Part shown: in pieces, positions 1 to 8,707 of the stretch
How the letters are laid out: each line of letters starts with the position of its first letter
Numbering within the stretch: position 1 is the first letter of the stretch
NCBI GenBank assembly: GCA_028277405.1
Contig: JANQGH010000066.1
Location: forward strand, 124,001 to 188,000
Origin: Alphaproteobacteria bacterium
GTDB taxonomy: Bacteria; Pseudomonadota; Alphaproteobacteria; DSM-16000; Inquilinaceae
Length of the DNA stretch: 64,000 nucleotides
Direction of reading: 5' to 3'
Made by a program: the position numbers and the translations under genes
Notes under the pieces: model-generated
Database searches by the model: none
Seen by the model: the letters and a program-made list of their open reading frames with translations, nothing else
Told to the model about the DNA's origin: nothing

Positions 1-333
1 CCCCGACAAAAACGCCAAAATGCGTCGCATACTCTCCGTCCCACCTTCTCCGCCGGATTCTTCGGCGGCGCCTCATTTCATCGACGGCTTATACGCAACT
101 GCGCCACGCCGTGCAAAGCCGTTATCGCCGCAGCCGATTTCTTGCGCTCGCGGCCACGCTTAACAGGCGTGGGGCTTAGCGCCGGCCTGCGGGAGCGATA
201 GGAATTGCGGCAATCTGGCGCGCAGGGCTGGCGGCAAGCCGACCAAGCATCGGCAATGCCGGTGGCAACGGACCACCGCGACCACTATCTTGACAGAGAG
301 CATCAAGCCCAATCCTTCCTCGAAAGCATCCAG
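1..333. other. non-coding stretch upstream of tldD
   Basis: No convincing gene is visible here; the open frames running through it are extensions of, or shadows to, tldD. Two short inverted repeats are present, CCGCCG/CGGCGG around 51-69 and CCACGC/GCGTGG around 154-173, neither followed by a clear T-run. A perfect TTGACA hexamer at 290-295 lies 38 bases before the chosen tldD start, but no good -10 box follows at the right spacing, so a promoter is only a weak possibility. Confidence 0.4.
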
Positions 334-1767
334 ATGACCGCCCTGACAACCACCGATAATCTGTTCTTCGACCAGGCCGGCTTGGACCGGCACAAAACCG
401 AGAAGTTGGTGCAAGAAAGCCTCGTAGGTGCCGATGATGGCGAGCTTTTTCTTGAGTACCGCCAGTCTGAGGCGATGAGCTGGGACGATGGGCGCCTGAA
501 GAGTGCCAGTTTCGACACGACCCAGGGCTTTGGCCTGCGCGCGATTTCCGGCGAGGCCACCGGCTATTCTCACGCCACCGAGCTAAGCGACGCGGCGCTC
601 AAACGCGCGTCGGAGACGGTTCGGGCCGTTCATGCCGGCCACGATGGCCATTTCGCCGAGCCGCCGGCCGGGACCAACCAGCGCCTCTACGCCGAGGACA
701 ACCCGCTGACGACAATTCCCTTCGAGGCAAAGGTGAAGGTCTTGCAGGAGATCGACGCCTATGCGCGATCGAAGGATCCGCGGGTCCGCCAGGTCAGCGC
801 GTCGCTGGCCGGCAACTGGCAGGCCGTCCGGATCCTGCGGGGCGACGGACGCGAAGCCGCCGACATCAGGCCGCTCGTGCGGCTAAACGTCTCCGTCGTC
901 TGCGGCGAAGGCGACCGGATGGAGTCGGGCGCCTACGGCACAGGGGGACGGACGAGCTTCGACGCCTATCTCGATCCGGGCCTGTGGCGCCATGCGGTCG
1001 ACGAGGCCTTGCGCCAGGCTCTGATCAATCTGGAGGCGGTCGATGCGCCGGCGGGCGAAATGACCGTCGTACTCGGCCCCGGCTGGCCGGGCATATTGCT
1101 GCACGAGGCGATCGGGCACGGGCTTGAGGGCGACTTCAACCGCAAGAAGACGTCCGCGTTCAGCGGCCTGATGGGCGAACGCATCGCGGCCCCCGGGGTC
1201 ACCGTCATCGATGACGGCACGATTGCGGACCGCCGCGGCAGTCTGACGATCGATGACGAGGGCACGCCGACACAGTCCACAACGTTGATCGAGGACGGCA
1301 TCCTGGTGGGCTATATGCAAGACCGCCTGAACGCACGGCTGATGGGCGTCAAACCGACGGGCAACGGGCGACGGGAAAGCTTTGCCTATCACCCGATGCC
1401 GCGCATGACCAACACGATCATGGCCAACGGCGACACCGACCCGGGCGAGATTCTGGCCAGCGTGAAAAACGGCCTGTACGCGGTCAACTTCGGCGGTGGC
1501 CAGGTCGACATCACCAACGGCAAGTTCGTCTTTTCGGCCTCGGAGGCCTTTCTGATCGAAAACGGCAAGATCGCGGCGCCGGTCAAAGGGGCGACCCTGA
1601 TCGGCAACGGCCCGGACGCGCTGACGAAGGTCGCCATGATCGGCAACGACACCGCACTCGATCCCGGCATCGGCACCTGTGGCAAGGAAGGTCAGGGCGT
1701 GCCGGTCGGCGTCGGCCAGCCGACACTGCGCATCGACGGCCTGACGGTGGGCGGCACGGCCGCCTAA
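334..1767 (+). CDS. tldD: TldD metalloprotease subunit
   Basis: Encodes the catalytic partner of the TldD/TldE zinc protease, a cytoplasmic heterodimer that degrades unfolded peptides and, in Enterobacteria, processes microcin B17 and degrades the CcdA antitoxin. The HExxxH motif HEAIGH is at residues 257-262, and the family's third zinc ligand, Cys in the CGKEGQ motif, is at about residue 449. At 477 residues it has the normal family length. The frame is open back to a TTG at 205, but homologous sequence begins at the ATG at 334, so that start was chosen; no strong ribosome site is visible. Its partner tldE is at 7352-8698, separated by seven genes. Confidence 0.95.
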   Translation: MTALTTTDNLFFDQAGLDRHKTEKLVQESLVGADDGELFLEYRQSEAMSWDDGRLKSASFDTTQGFGLRAISGEATGYSHATELSDAALKRASETVRAVHAGHDGHFAEPPAGTNQRLYAEDNPLTTIPFEAKVKVLQEIDAYARSKDPRVRQVSASLAGNWQAVRILRGDGREAADIRPLVRLNVSVVCGEGDRMESGAYGTGGRTSFDAYLDPGLWRHAVDEALRQALINLEAVDAPAGEMTVVLGPGWPGILLHEAIGHGLEGDFNRKKTSAFSGLMGERIAAPGVTVIDDGTIADRRGSLTIDDEGTPTQSTTLIEDGILVGYMQDRLNARLMGVKPTGNGRRESFAYHPMPRMTNTIMANGDTDPGEILASVKNGLYAVNFGGGQVDITNGKFVFSASEAFLIENGKIAAPVKGATLIGNGPDALTKVAMIGNDTALDPGIGTCGKEGQGVPVGVGQPTLRIDGLTVGGTAA

Positions 1768-1770
1768 TCG

Positions 1771-2013
1771 CTAGCTGTCGTGCACGCCGCCCCTGGCGTT
1801 TGAGTATCGTGCCAGAAAGACTGCGCCCACACCGCTGACGACGGCCGCCGCCAAGGCGGCCCAAGCCACCGCCGAGGGCAGCGTATCCATCACGCCGCCG
1901 GGCCGTATAACCGGCGAGGCGGCGAGAAAGGCGAACGTGCCAAGCGCGAAGGCGGCGGCGAACACCGCGCCGGTCCAGCGCCGCACCCAGGGCCAGTTTG
2001 TCTTGGAGAACAC
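1771..2013 (-). CDS. small hypothetical protein with two membrane segments
   Basis: An 80-residue frame convergent with tldD and directly downstream of gshA. After a short basic start it has a hydrophobic segment rich in Ala and Phe, a Pro/Gly turn (PVIRPGG), and a second Ala/Val-rich segment before a short polar tail, so a two-pass inner-membrane protein is likely. I do not recognise the family. The start is a GTG preceded by GGAAG at close spacing, which also places the gene just after the gshA stop; a longer frame begins at 2085 inside gshA but looks like out-of-frame gshA sequence. Real coding status is probable but not certain. Confidence 0.5.
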   Translation of the reverse strand: MFSKTNWPWVRRWTGAVFAAAFALGTFAFLAASPVIRPGGVMDTLPSAVAWAALAAAVVSGVGAVFLARYSNARGGVHDS

Positions 2014-2032
2014 GGGCTTCCGTCGGCGCGAC

Positions 2033-3397
2033 TTAATACGCGTAGTGCTTGAAGATCGGCTCGACCGAGCCGTCCCACTCCGCACGGTACCGCCGCAGCA
2101 TCTCCTGCGCCTGTGTCTCGCCCGTCTCCAGGACCGTGTCGAGCGAGTTCAGGAAGTGCGCCTCGCTCTCGCCGAAACCGTCGCGCCGGGCCCGCGCCTC
2201 CAGGCCGCCGCGGGCGATCTTCAGCACTTGGACAGCGAGATCGGCCACCGTGCCCTGCCCGAATCGTGTGGCGAGGCCACGGCGCGGCACCTCGGCGCGA
2301 AGTGTCGCCCGCTGTTCTTGCGTCCAGTCCTTGACCAGGTCCCAGGCGGCGTCGAGCGCCGTCGCGTCGTACAACAAGCCGACCCACAGGGCCGGCAGGG
2401 CGCAGATGCGTCGCCACGGCCCCCCGTCCGCCCCGCGCATCTCCAGATAGCGCTTCAACCGCACCTCGGGAAACACGACCGTGGTGTGATCCTCCCAGTC
2501 GGCCATGGTCGGCGCCTCTCCGGGCAAGGCCGGCAAGGTTCCGTTCATGAAGTCGCGAAAGCTCTGGCCGGAGGCGTCGATATAGCCGTCGCGGTAAACG
2601 AAATACATCGGCACGGACAGCAGATAGTCGGCATAGGCCTCAAATCCGAAGCCCTCATCGAAGACGAAGGGCAGGTCACCCGTGCGGTCCGGGTCCGTGT
2701 CGGTCCAGATATGGCTGCGGTAGCTTTGAAAGCCGTTCGGCCGCCCCTCGGTGAACGGCGAGTTGGCGAACAGCGCAGTTGCGATGGGCTGCAACGCCAG
2801 CGACACCCGAAACTTCTTCACCATGTCGGCTTCGCTGTCGAAGTCGAGATTGGTCTGGATCGTGCAGGTGCGCACCATCATGTCGAGGCCCAGACCGCCA
2901 CGCTTCGGCATGTAGGCCGACATGATGCCGTACCGGCCCTTGGGCATCCACGGCACGTCCCCGCGCCGCCAAAACGGATGGAAGCCCAGGCCGATCATGC
3001 CCAGGTCCAGTTCCTCGTTGATCTCCTTGACCTGGCGCAGATGCTCGTGAACCTCGTCGCAGGTCTGATGGATCGTCTCCAACGCCGCGCCCGACAACTC
3101 GATCTGCCCACCGGGTTCCAGTGATACCGAGGCGCCGGTGTCGTCAACCAGACCGATCAGCGTCTCCTTTTCGCGCACCGGCCGCCAGCCGAAGCGCTGC
3201 AAGCCGCTCAGCAGCGCATTGACGCCCTGGGGCTCGTCGTAGCTGACGGGGGACAGGTCGGAGAGGTGATAGATGAACTTCTCGTGCTCCGTCCCGATGC
3301 GCCAATCGGACTTCGGCTTGACCCCCCGTTCCAGCCATTCGACCAGTTGTCGTTTGTCGGTAATGGGCGGGGCGGTACGTGATTCAGGACCGGACAT
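2033..3397 (-). CDS. gshA: glutamate--cysteine ligase
   Basis: Catalyses the ATP-dependent first step of glutathione synthesis, joining glutamate through its gamma-carboxyl to cysteine. The 454-residue product belongs to the GCS2-fold type found in alphaproteobacteria and plants rather than the E. coli type: it shows the early substrate-site block IGTEHEKF, the segment SLEPGGQIELSG, and a conserved RTCTIQTNLDF stretch. The chosen ATG at 3397 follows an AAGAGAAA sequence; an in-frame TTG ten codons upstream is less likely. It lies 48 bases after rsmE in the same direction, a common alphaproteobacterial pairing. Confidence 0.93.
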   Translation of the reverse strand: MSGPESRTAPPITDKRQLVEWLERGVKPKSDWRIGTEHEKFIYHLSDLSPVSYDEPQGVNALLSGLQRFGWRPVREKETLIGLVDDTGASVSLEPGGQIELSGAALETIHQTCDEVHEHLRQVKEINEELDLGMIGLGFHPFWRRGDVPWMPKGRYGIMSAYMPKRGGLGLDMMVRTCTIQTNLDFDSEADMVKKFRVSLALQPIATALFANSPFTEGRPNGFQSYRSHIWTDTDPDRTGDLPFVFDEGFGFEAYADYLLSVPMYFVYRDGYIDASGQSFRDFMNGTLPALPGEAPTMADWEDHTTVVFPEVRLKRYLEMRGADGGPWRRICALPALWVGLLYDATALDAAWDLVKDWTQEQRATLRAEVPRRGLATRFGQGTVADLAVQVLKIARGGLEARARRDGFGESEAHFLNSLDTVLETGETQAQEMLRRYRAEWDGSVEPIFKHYAY

Positions 3398-3445
3398 GAC
3401 AGATTTCTCTTGGGGGATCGGCCACAACGGCCGGGTGCTGATCCT

Positions 3446-4228
3446 TCAGGACCGAAATGGCGGCCTTTGCTTGTCGGCGCCAGCTAAAGACTGGTCGGCG
3501 CCAGCCACGGATTGCCAAATCGCCAGAGCGGCGATCGCCGCTGTTTCCGCGCGCAAAACGCGCGGCCCCAGCCCGGCAGCGTGAGAAAACGGCAGTTTTC
3601 CAAGGGCGTCAAGTTCCGACTTTGCAAGGCCGCCCTCCGGCCCGATCATGATTGCCGCCGGCCCTCCCGCGAACGCCCGCGCCAGATCGGCGATCGGTTT
3701 CGCCGGGCCGGCCTCCGCGCAGACGATCAACGGGCGATCCGCCGGCCAACCCTCGGTACGGTCGGCCAACCGTGCAGGCGCCTCGATGGGCGGCACACTC
3801 AGCCGCTCGCTCTGCTCAGCGGCGGCGATCGCCTGCGCCGGCAGCCGGGTGGCATTGACGCGTGCCACGTCGGTGTGTGCGGTGATCGTCGGCAGCAAGC
3901 GATCGACACCCAACTCCACCGCCTTCTCGATCAACACATCCATCGCGTCCTTCTTCAGCGGCGCAAAAAGCAGCCATAGCGCATCCGCCGCCGGTTCCGG
4001 CGCACGAATTTGGCGCCGAGGCATAACAATCACGTGTTTCTTGCCCAGCTCCGCCAGCTGACAAAGCCATTCACCGTGCTCGGCGTTGAACACCCGAAGC
4101 CCGTCGCCCTGCTTCAGTCGGAGGACCGATTTCAGGCGATGCGTGGCTGACGGGTCGAGCCGAACCGGTCGATCCGCGACCAGCGACTGGTCGCAATAGA
4201 GGCGGGTCCGAGGAAGGGGCTGATCCAT
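3446..4228 (-). CDS. rsmE: 16S rRNA m3U1498 methyltransferase
   Basis: A SPOUT-class S-adenosylmethionine-dependent enzyme that methylates N3 of U1498 in 16S rRNA in the assembled 30S subunit. The 260-residue protein has an N-terminal PUA-like part with the family's early THRLKSVLRLK sequence (residues 29-39) and the C-terminal trefoil-knot motifs GPEGG (196-200) and GPRVLRAETA (221-230). It is transcribed away from ubiA, whose start is about 90 bases off, and runs into gshA. The last residues are Ala/Arg-rich and not conserved. Confidence 0.95.
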   Translation of the reverse strand: MDQPLPRTRLYCDQSLVADRPVRLDPSATHRLKSVLRLKQGDGLRVFNAEHGEWLCQLAELGKKHVIVMPRRQIRAPEPAADALWLLFAPLKKDAMDVLIEKAVELGVDRLLPTITAHTDVARVNATRLPAQAIAAAEQSERLSVPPIEAPARLADRTEGWPADRPLIVCAEAGPAKPIADLARAFAGGPAAIMIGPEGGLAKSELDALGKLPFSHAAGLGPRVLRAETAAIAALAIWQSVAGADQSLAGADKQRPPFRS

Positions 4229-4318
4229 AGAATCACCGATGCCGAGGCCGGTTCAGCGGCAATACGCCGCTATTCCTGCGCCCTTGGCCCGCCCCTGGCA
4301 ATGGCGTAAAGCAAGGGC

Positions 4319-5251
4319 ATGGCGCGCCCGTTTACCGATATCCGCATCGGCGGCTGGATCGATCGTCAGCTACCCGACCCCTGGCGCCCGTACGGCCGCT
4401 TGATGCGGCTGGACCGACCGATCGGCACCTGGCTGTTGCTGTTGCCGTGCTGGTGGGGCCTGGCGCTGGCGGAACGGCCGGATGGTGGCGCATGGCCCAG
4501 CCTGTGGCTGGCGCTGCTGTTTGCCGTCGGCGCGTTCGTCATGCGCGGCGCCGGCTGCACGGTCAACGATCTTGTCGATGCCGACTTCGATGCCCGTGTC
4601 GAAAGAACCAGCATCCGCCCCATACCGTCGGGCGAGGTGAGCAAGTTTCGCGCCCTCGTTCTTCTCCTCTGTCTGATGCTGATCGGGCTGATCATTCTGC
4701 TTCAGTTCAACATGACGACGGTCTGGCTCGGCATAGCGTCGCTGGCGCTGGTCTTCCCCTACCCTCTGATGAAGCGCGTGACCTATTGGCCGCAGCTCTG
4801 GCTCGGCCTGACGTTCAATTGGGGGGCGCTGATGGGCTGGTCGGCGGTGACCGGCTCGATCCTGGGGCCGGAAAACTGGCCGGCCTGGCTGCTTTACGTT
4901 GCCGGCATCTTCTGGACGTTGGGCTATGACACGATCTACGCCCATCAGGACAAGGAGGACGATGCGCTGATCGGCGTCAAATCGACCGCTTTGAAACTCG
5001 GCGCCGCCAGCCGACGATGGATCGCCGGCTTCTACGCCATCACCATCCTGCTGCTGGCGGCCGCGATCGCCGGGGCGTCGTTGAGCCCCTGGGCGTTCGC
5101 CGTCCTCGGCCTGGCGGCGATCCAGCTTTGCTGGCAGGTCGCCGCCTGGCGCATGGACGAGCCTGCCGATAGCCTGGCCAAGTTCCAGTCCAACACCGGC
5201 TTTGGCTTGCTGGTTACGCTGGCGCTGGTGGTCGGTCAGGCTGTCAACTAA
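4319..5251 (+). CDS. ubiA: 4-hydroxybenzoate polyprenyltransferase
   Basis: Integral-membrane enzyme that attaches the polyprenyl chain to 4-hydroxybenzoate in ubiquinone synthesis. It has the expected 310 residues, many hydrophobic segments, and both Asp-rich magnesium-diphosphate motifs: NDLVDADFD at residues 83-91, and a second in the YAHQDKEDD segment near residue 210. The ATG at 4319 follows an AAGGG-like site. It is divergent from rsmE and convergent with the VOC gene. Ubiquinone made through this step is the electron acceptor of the complex I encoded at the other end of the window. Confidence 0.95.
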   Translation: MARPFTDIRIGGWIDRQLPDPWRPYGRLMRLDRPIGTWLLLLPCWWGLALAERPDGGAWPSLWLALLFAVGAFVMRGAGCTVNDLVDADFDARVERTSIRPIPSGEVSKFRALVLLLCLMLIGLIILLQFNMTTVWLGIASLALVFPYPLMKRVTYWPQLWLGLTFNWGALMGWSAVTGSILGPENWPAWLLYVAGIFWTLGYDTIYAHQDKEDDALIGVKSTALKLGAASRRWIAGFYAITILLLAAAIAGASLSPWAFAVLGLAAIQLCWQVAAWRMDEPADSLAKFQSNTGFGLLVTLALVVGQAVN

Positions 5252-5267
5252 GCGGTCAAGTCGCCGA

Positions 5268-5645
5268 TTACGCGTTCATGGACTCTGCCGGCGTCATCAG
5301 GGCGAAGACGGCACCGGTCGGGTCCTGCACCCAGCAAAAGCGGCCGACGTTCGGCACATCCATCATCGGCACCATCACCGTGCCGCCCGCGCCCTCCACC
5401 TTCGCCGCCGCCGCGTCGACATCCGCAACATGCACGTAGGAAACCCATGCGCTGGGCATGTTCGGGGCCTGCGTGCTCATCAGCCCGGCGACCTGGCTGT
5501 CGCCCGACTTGGCGATCGTGTAGGTGCCGGACCCCATATCGACCTCGTCGAAGCTCCAGCCCACGACCTCGCCCAGAAATTTCTTGCTGGCCTCGAGATC
5601 CGTGCTGCTGAGTTCGTTCCACATAAAGCTGCCTGGCCCTGACAT
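5268..5645 (-). CDS. VOC-family (glyoxalase/bleomycin-resistance fold) protein
   Basis: A 125-residue protein of the vicinal-oxygen-chelate superfamily. Two beta-alpha-beta-beta-beta halves can be followed: the first around FMWNELSSTDLEASKKF and the second around SYVHVADVDAAAAKVEGAGG, ending in the typical VQDPTGAVFALM signature. Such stand-alone VOC proteins bind a metal and varied small substrates, so no specific reaction can be assigned. A GGAGG ribosome site lies just before the ATG. It is convergent with ubiA and isolated from other pathway genes. Confidence 0.85.
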   Translation of the reverse strand: MSGPGSFMWNELSSTDLEASKKFLGEVVGWSFDEVDMGSGTYTIAKSGDSQVAGLMSTQAPNMPSAWVSYVHVADVDAAAAKVEGAGGTVMVPMMDVPNVGRFCWVQDPTGAVFALMTPAESMNA

Positions 5646-5823
5646 TGCGTCCTCCGTCTCGTGGGGGTTTGGTGCGGACTATATTCCTCGACGTCCCCGT
5701 CGAAGACAATGGCGAGCATGTGACACTTTGGCGCAAACCGGTTGACCCAGCAGCTAAGCCCTTGCCGCAAAAGGCTTCCGCGACGCGCGCTTGCCGTTCA
5801 CACCTTCGTGAGGACGCGCAAGA

Positions 5824-6666
5824 TCACCGGAATTGGTTGAGCAGCGCCTGGCATCCGGCTGGCAAGGGCGGCGGCTGGCGCGGTGTCGTCGGGGTGCTGG
5901 GCGCCGGCGGCCGATTGGGATCGGGGAACCAGGATTGCAGCTCCGCCCCGCACCCGTCGCCCGGCGGCACTGCAGATTGAATCCGGCATTCCGGGCTGCC
6001 GGCGGGACATGTCAGGCGGATGTGAAAATGGCTGTCATGGCCAAACCAGGGCCGGATGACGCGCAAGAACGACCGGTCCGGCCAATTGATCTCGCACATG
6101 GCGCGCTTGATGGCCGGATGCACGAAGATGCGGCCGACGCGCGGGTCGCTGGCCGCCAGCCGGATCATCTCCGCCTGGACCAGGCCGAAATCGTCGGTCA
6201 CGCGCCAGTCATAGGTGCTGGTATCGACCACCGAGATGGCGCTCAAGCTCTCGCGCTGTCCGACGGACATGCGCGGCAGGTCCAGCCGCAGCCAGATATC
6301 GGCGTCCAGCCCCAGTTCGTGGCTGGCATGGCCACTGATCGGCCCGCCCATGGGCTGGTTCAGATCGCCCACCAGGGCGACGCCCAGCCCCTCGCGCGCC
6401 ATCCCCTGGCCAAAATCCTCCAAAAAGTCGATCAGCGCCGGATGGCCCCAATAGCGATTGCGGCTGGTGCGGATGACCTGATAGCCGACGCCGTCAATCG
6501 GCAACGCCGCACCACCGGTGAAGCAGCCATTGGTATAGGTGCCGATCGATTGCGCCGGACCTGGGGCGGGACCGGGTATGTCGGCGAAGGTGACGGATTG
6601 AGCGCTGGCCCCGGCGCCCCACATCAGCGCGATCGCGCAAGCAAGAACAAGCACTGCCCTCATCAT
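5824..6666 (-). CDS. mepA: penicillin-insensitive murein endopeptidase
   Basis: Periplasmic LAS-family zinc peptidase that cuts D-Ala-meso-diaminopimelate cross-links in peptidoglycan. The 280-residue product starts with a signal peptide (hydrophobic stretch to about residue 22, cleavage likely after SAQ), then shows the family motif SGHASHELGLDADIW at 111-125 with zinc ligands expected at His113 and Asp121, and the later HDSHFHIRL segment supplying the third His. Six or more Cys residues in the C-terminal half suit disulfide-stabilised MepA proteins. The first of two adjacent ATG codons was chosen; the frame extends three codons further to a TTG. The C-terminus is Pro-rich. Confidence 0.92.
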   Translation of the reverse strand: MMRAVLVLACAIALMWGAGASAQSVTFADIPGPAPGPAQSIGTYTNGCFTGGAALPIDGVGYQVIRTSRNRYWGHPALIDFLEDFGQGMAREGLGVALVGDLNQPMGGPISGHASHELGLDADIWLRLDLPRMSVGQRESLSAISVVDTSTYDWRVTDDFGLVQAEMIRLAASDPRVGRIFVHPAIKRAMCEINWPDRSFLRVIRPWFGHDSHFHIRLTCPAGSPECRIQSAVPPGDGCGAELQSWFPDPNRPPAPSTPTTPRQPPPLPAGCQALLNQFR

Positions 6667-6890
6667 CGCCACCAACCCTCATCCGATTGACGAATCGCCG
6701 ATCGATCGTTGCTCCGCGAATTGTATGGGCGCCGCATGACAGGTGCAATCGACCGGGTCCCGTCTGGGGAATGGCCGTGCAGCGGTTGCCGCGCGACCGC
6801 ACGGTTGCGCCGACGAACGGCTTGATATCCCATGCACGCCCCCCAGCGGCCCGATGTCGGCCACCTAATGAGCAAAGCTTGGAGGAGGCG

Positions 6891-7313
6891 ATGACCCGCC
6901 GCGCGCCCTTTGGATTTCCCCATTTCGCGATCCGCTGGGTCGCCGCCTTGGCACTGGTCCTCTTGACCTTCAACCCGCTGGGCTGGTCCTACTATCACTG
7001 GGTCGCCGAGGATCAGCAAGGCAGCGTACCGCTTAAGATCCTGGCAGGCATCCTGCTGCTGATCGGTTACGTCATCTTCATCCGCGCGACCTGGCGCTCG
7101 ATCAAGATCTGGGGCATCATTCTGGTCGTTGCCCTCATCGCCGCCCTGGTCTGGCTGATCGTCGATCTGGGCATCCTCGACGTCGCCAACACCGGCACGA
7201 TGAGTTGGGTCATTCTGATCGCCTTGGCAACGCTTATGGCAATCGGCATCTCGTGGTCGCATATAAGGCGTCGATTGACCGGCCAAGTCGACACCGACGA
7301 GTTGGACCCCTAG
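6891..7313 (+). CDS. four-segment inner membrane protein (DUF6524-like)
   Basis: A 140-residue, very hydrophobic protein with about four transmembrane segments and a short charged C-terminus. The start ATG has an excellent GGAGGAGG ribosome site. The N-terminal FNPLGWSYYHW block and the overall size resemble the family I know as DUF6524; that assignment is from memory and function is unknown. It is divergent from mepA and ends 38 bases before tldE on the same strand, so the two may be cotranscribed. Confidence 0.75.
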   Translation: MTRRAPFGFPHFAIRWVAALALVLLTFNPLGWSYYHWVAEDQQGSVPLKILAGILLLIGYVIFIRATWRSIKIWGIILVVALIAALVWLIVDLGILDVANTGTMSWVILIALATLMAIGISWSHIRRRLTGQVDTDELDP

Positions 7314-7351
7314 CCGATCGCCGCACTGTTTCCGTAGCCGAAGGCCCATCC

Positions 7352-8698
7352 ATGCCCTACGACACCGCCCCCCATCTGCCGCAACTGGCCAGCCTGATCG
7401 CCAGCGCCAAAAAAGCCGGCGCCGATGCCGCCGACGCGATCCTGGTGAAGAGCACATCGCTGTCCGCGATTCTCCGCCTGGACCAGACCGAACGGGTCGA
7501 GCGGTCGGAGTCGGCCGATCTGGGCTTGCGCGTCTTCGTCGGCCGGCGGATGGCCATCGTCTCGTCGGCCGACCAAGGACAGCCGGCCCTGGACGCCATG
7601 GTCGAACGCGCGGTCGCCATGGCCCGTGCGGTGCCGGAGGACCCCTATGCCGGGCTGGCGGAGCCTGAAGACATCGTCGGCGAAGTGCCCGCCATCGACC
7701 TGGTGGACGAGGAGGAACCATCGGCGGAGGTCCTGATCGCACGGGCCCGCGACGCGGAACAGGCGGCGTTGGCGGTGCCTGGCGTGACCAACTCAGAGGC
7801 TGCGGATGCGAGCTGGGGACGAACCGAGATCTCGCTCGCAGGCTCCAACGGGTTTGCCGGCAGCTACGCCCGCACCAGTTCCAGCATCGTCGCGTCGATG
7901 GTCGCCGGCGAGGGCACGGGGATGGAGACCGACTACGACTTTACCAGTGCGGTGTTTGCCGAGGACCTGGAAGATGCCGCCAAGGTCGGCCGGGGCGCCG
8001 GCGAAAGGGCGGTGGCCCGCCTGAACGCGCGCAAGGCGGATACCGCGCGCATCCCGGTGGTGTTCGACCCACGCGTCGCCAACTCCCTTCTCCAGCACCT
8101 TACCAGCGCCATATCGGGACCGGCGATTGCGCGCGGTACCAGCTTTCTGAAGGACAGGCTCGGCCAGAATATCTTTGCGTCGGGCGTCTCGATCATCGAC
8201 GATCCGCATCGCCCGCGCGGCCTGCGGTCCAAGCCTTTCGACGCCGAGGGGCTGGCCAATCAGCGCCGCGCGTTCATCGAGGATGGCCGCTTGACAAGCT
8301 GGGTGATGGACCTGGCGTCGGCACGCCAGTTGGGCCTGCGCTCCACCGGCAACGCGGCGCGCGGCACGTCAAGCCCGCCCAGGCCATCGATTACGAATTT
8401 CTATCTCGAGCCCGGCGCGGCCAGCCGCGAAGACCTGATCGGCGCCATCGACAAGGGCCTCTACGTCACCCAGATGATGGGCCAAGGCGTCAATATGGTG
8501 ACCGGTGACTACAGCCGGGGCGCCAGCGGCTTTTGGATCGAAAACGGCGAACTGACCTACCCGGTCAACGAGGTTACGGTGGCCGGCAATCTTGCCGAAA
8601 TGTTCGCCAATCTCACGCCCGCGAACGATCTGTCGTTCCACTATGGCGTCGACTCGCCGACGGTTCGGATCGACGGCATGACCGTTGCCGGCAAGTAG
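7352..8698 (+). CDS. tldE: TldE/PmbA, non-catalytic partner of TldD
   Basis: The 448-residue protein matches the PmbA/TldE branch of the U62 peptidase fold. It lacks the HExxxH zinc motif of TldD, as expected for the non-catalytic subunit, but keeps family signatures such as SWGRTEISLAGSNG, the central FDPRVANSLLQHL segment, the STGNAARG block and the C-terminal SPTVRIDGMTVAG. TldD and TldE together form the active cytoplasmic protease. The ATG at 7352 fits the homologous N-terminus. It ends nine bases before the convergent lipid-kinase gene. Confidence 0.95.
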   Translation: MPYDTAPHLPQLASLIASAKKAGADAADAILVKSTSLSAILRLDQTERVERSESADLGLRVFVGRRMAIVSSADQGQPALDAMVERAVAMARAVPEDPYAGLAEPEDIVGEVPAIDLVDEEEPSAEVLIARARDAEQAALAVPGVTNSEAADASWGRTEISLAGSNGFAGSYARTSSSIVASMVAGEGTGMETDYDFTSAVFAEDLEDAAKVGRGAGERAVARLNARKADTARIPVVFDPRVANSLLQHLTSAISGPAIARGTSFLKDRLGQNIFASGVSIIDDPHRPRGLRSKPFDAEGLANQRRAFIEDGRLTSWVMDLASARQLGLRSTGNAARGTSSPPRPSITNFYLEPGAASREDLIGAIDKGLYVTQMMGQGVNMVTGDYSRGASGFWIENGELTYPVNEVTVAGNLAEMFANLTPANDLSFHYGVDSPTVRIDGMTVAGK

Positions 8699-8707
8699 GA
8701 CGCTGGC

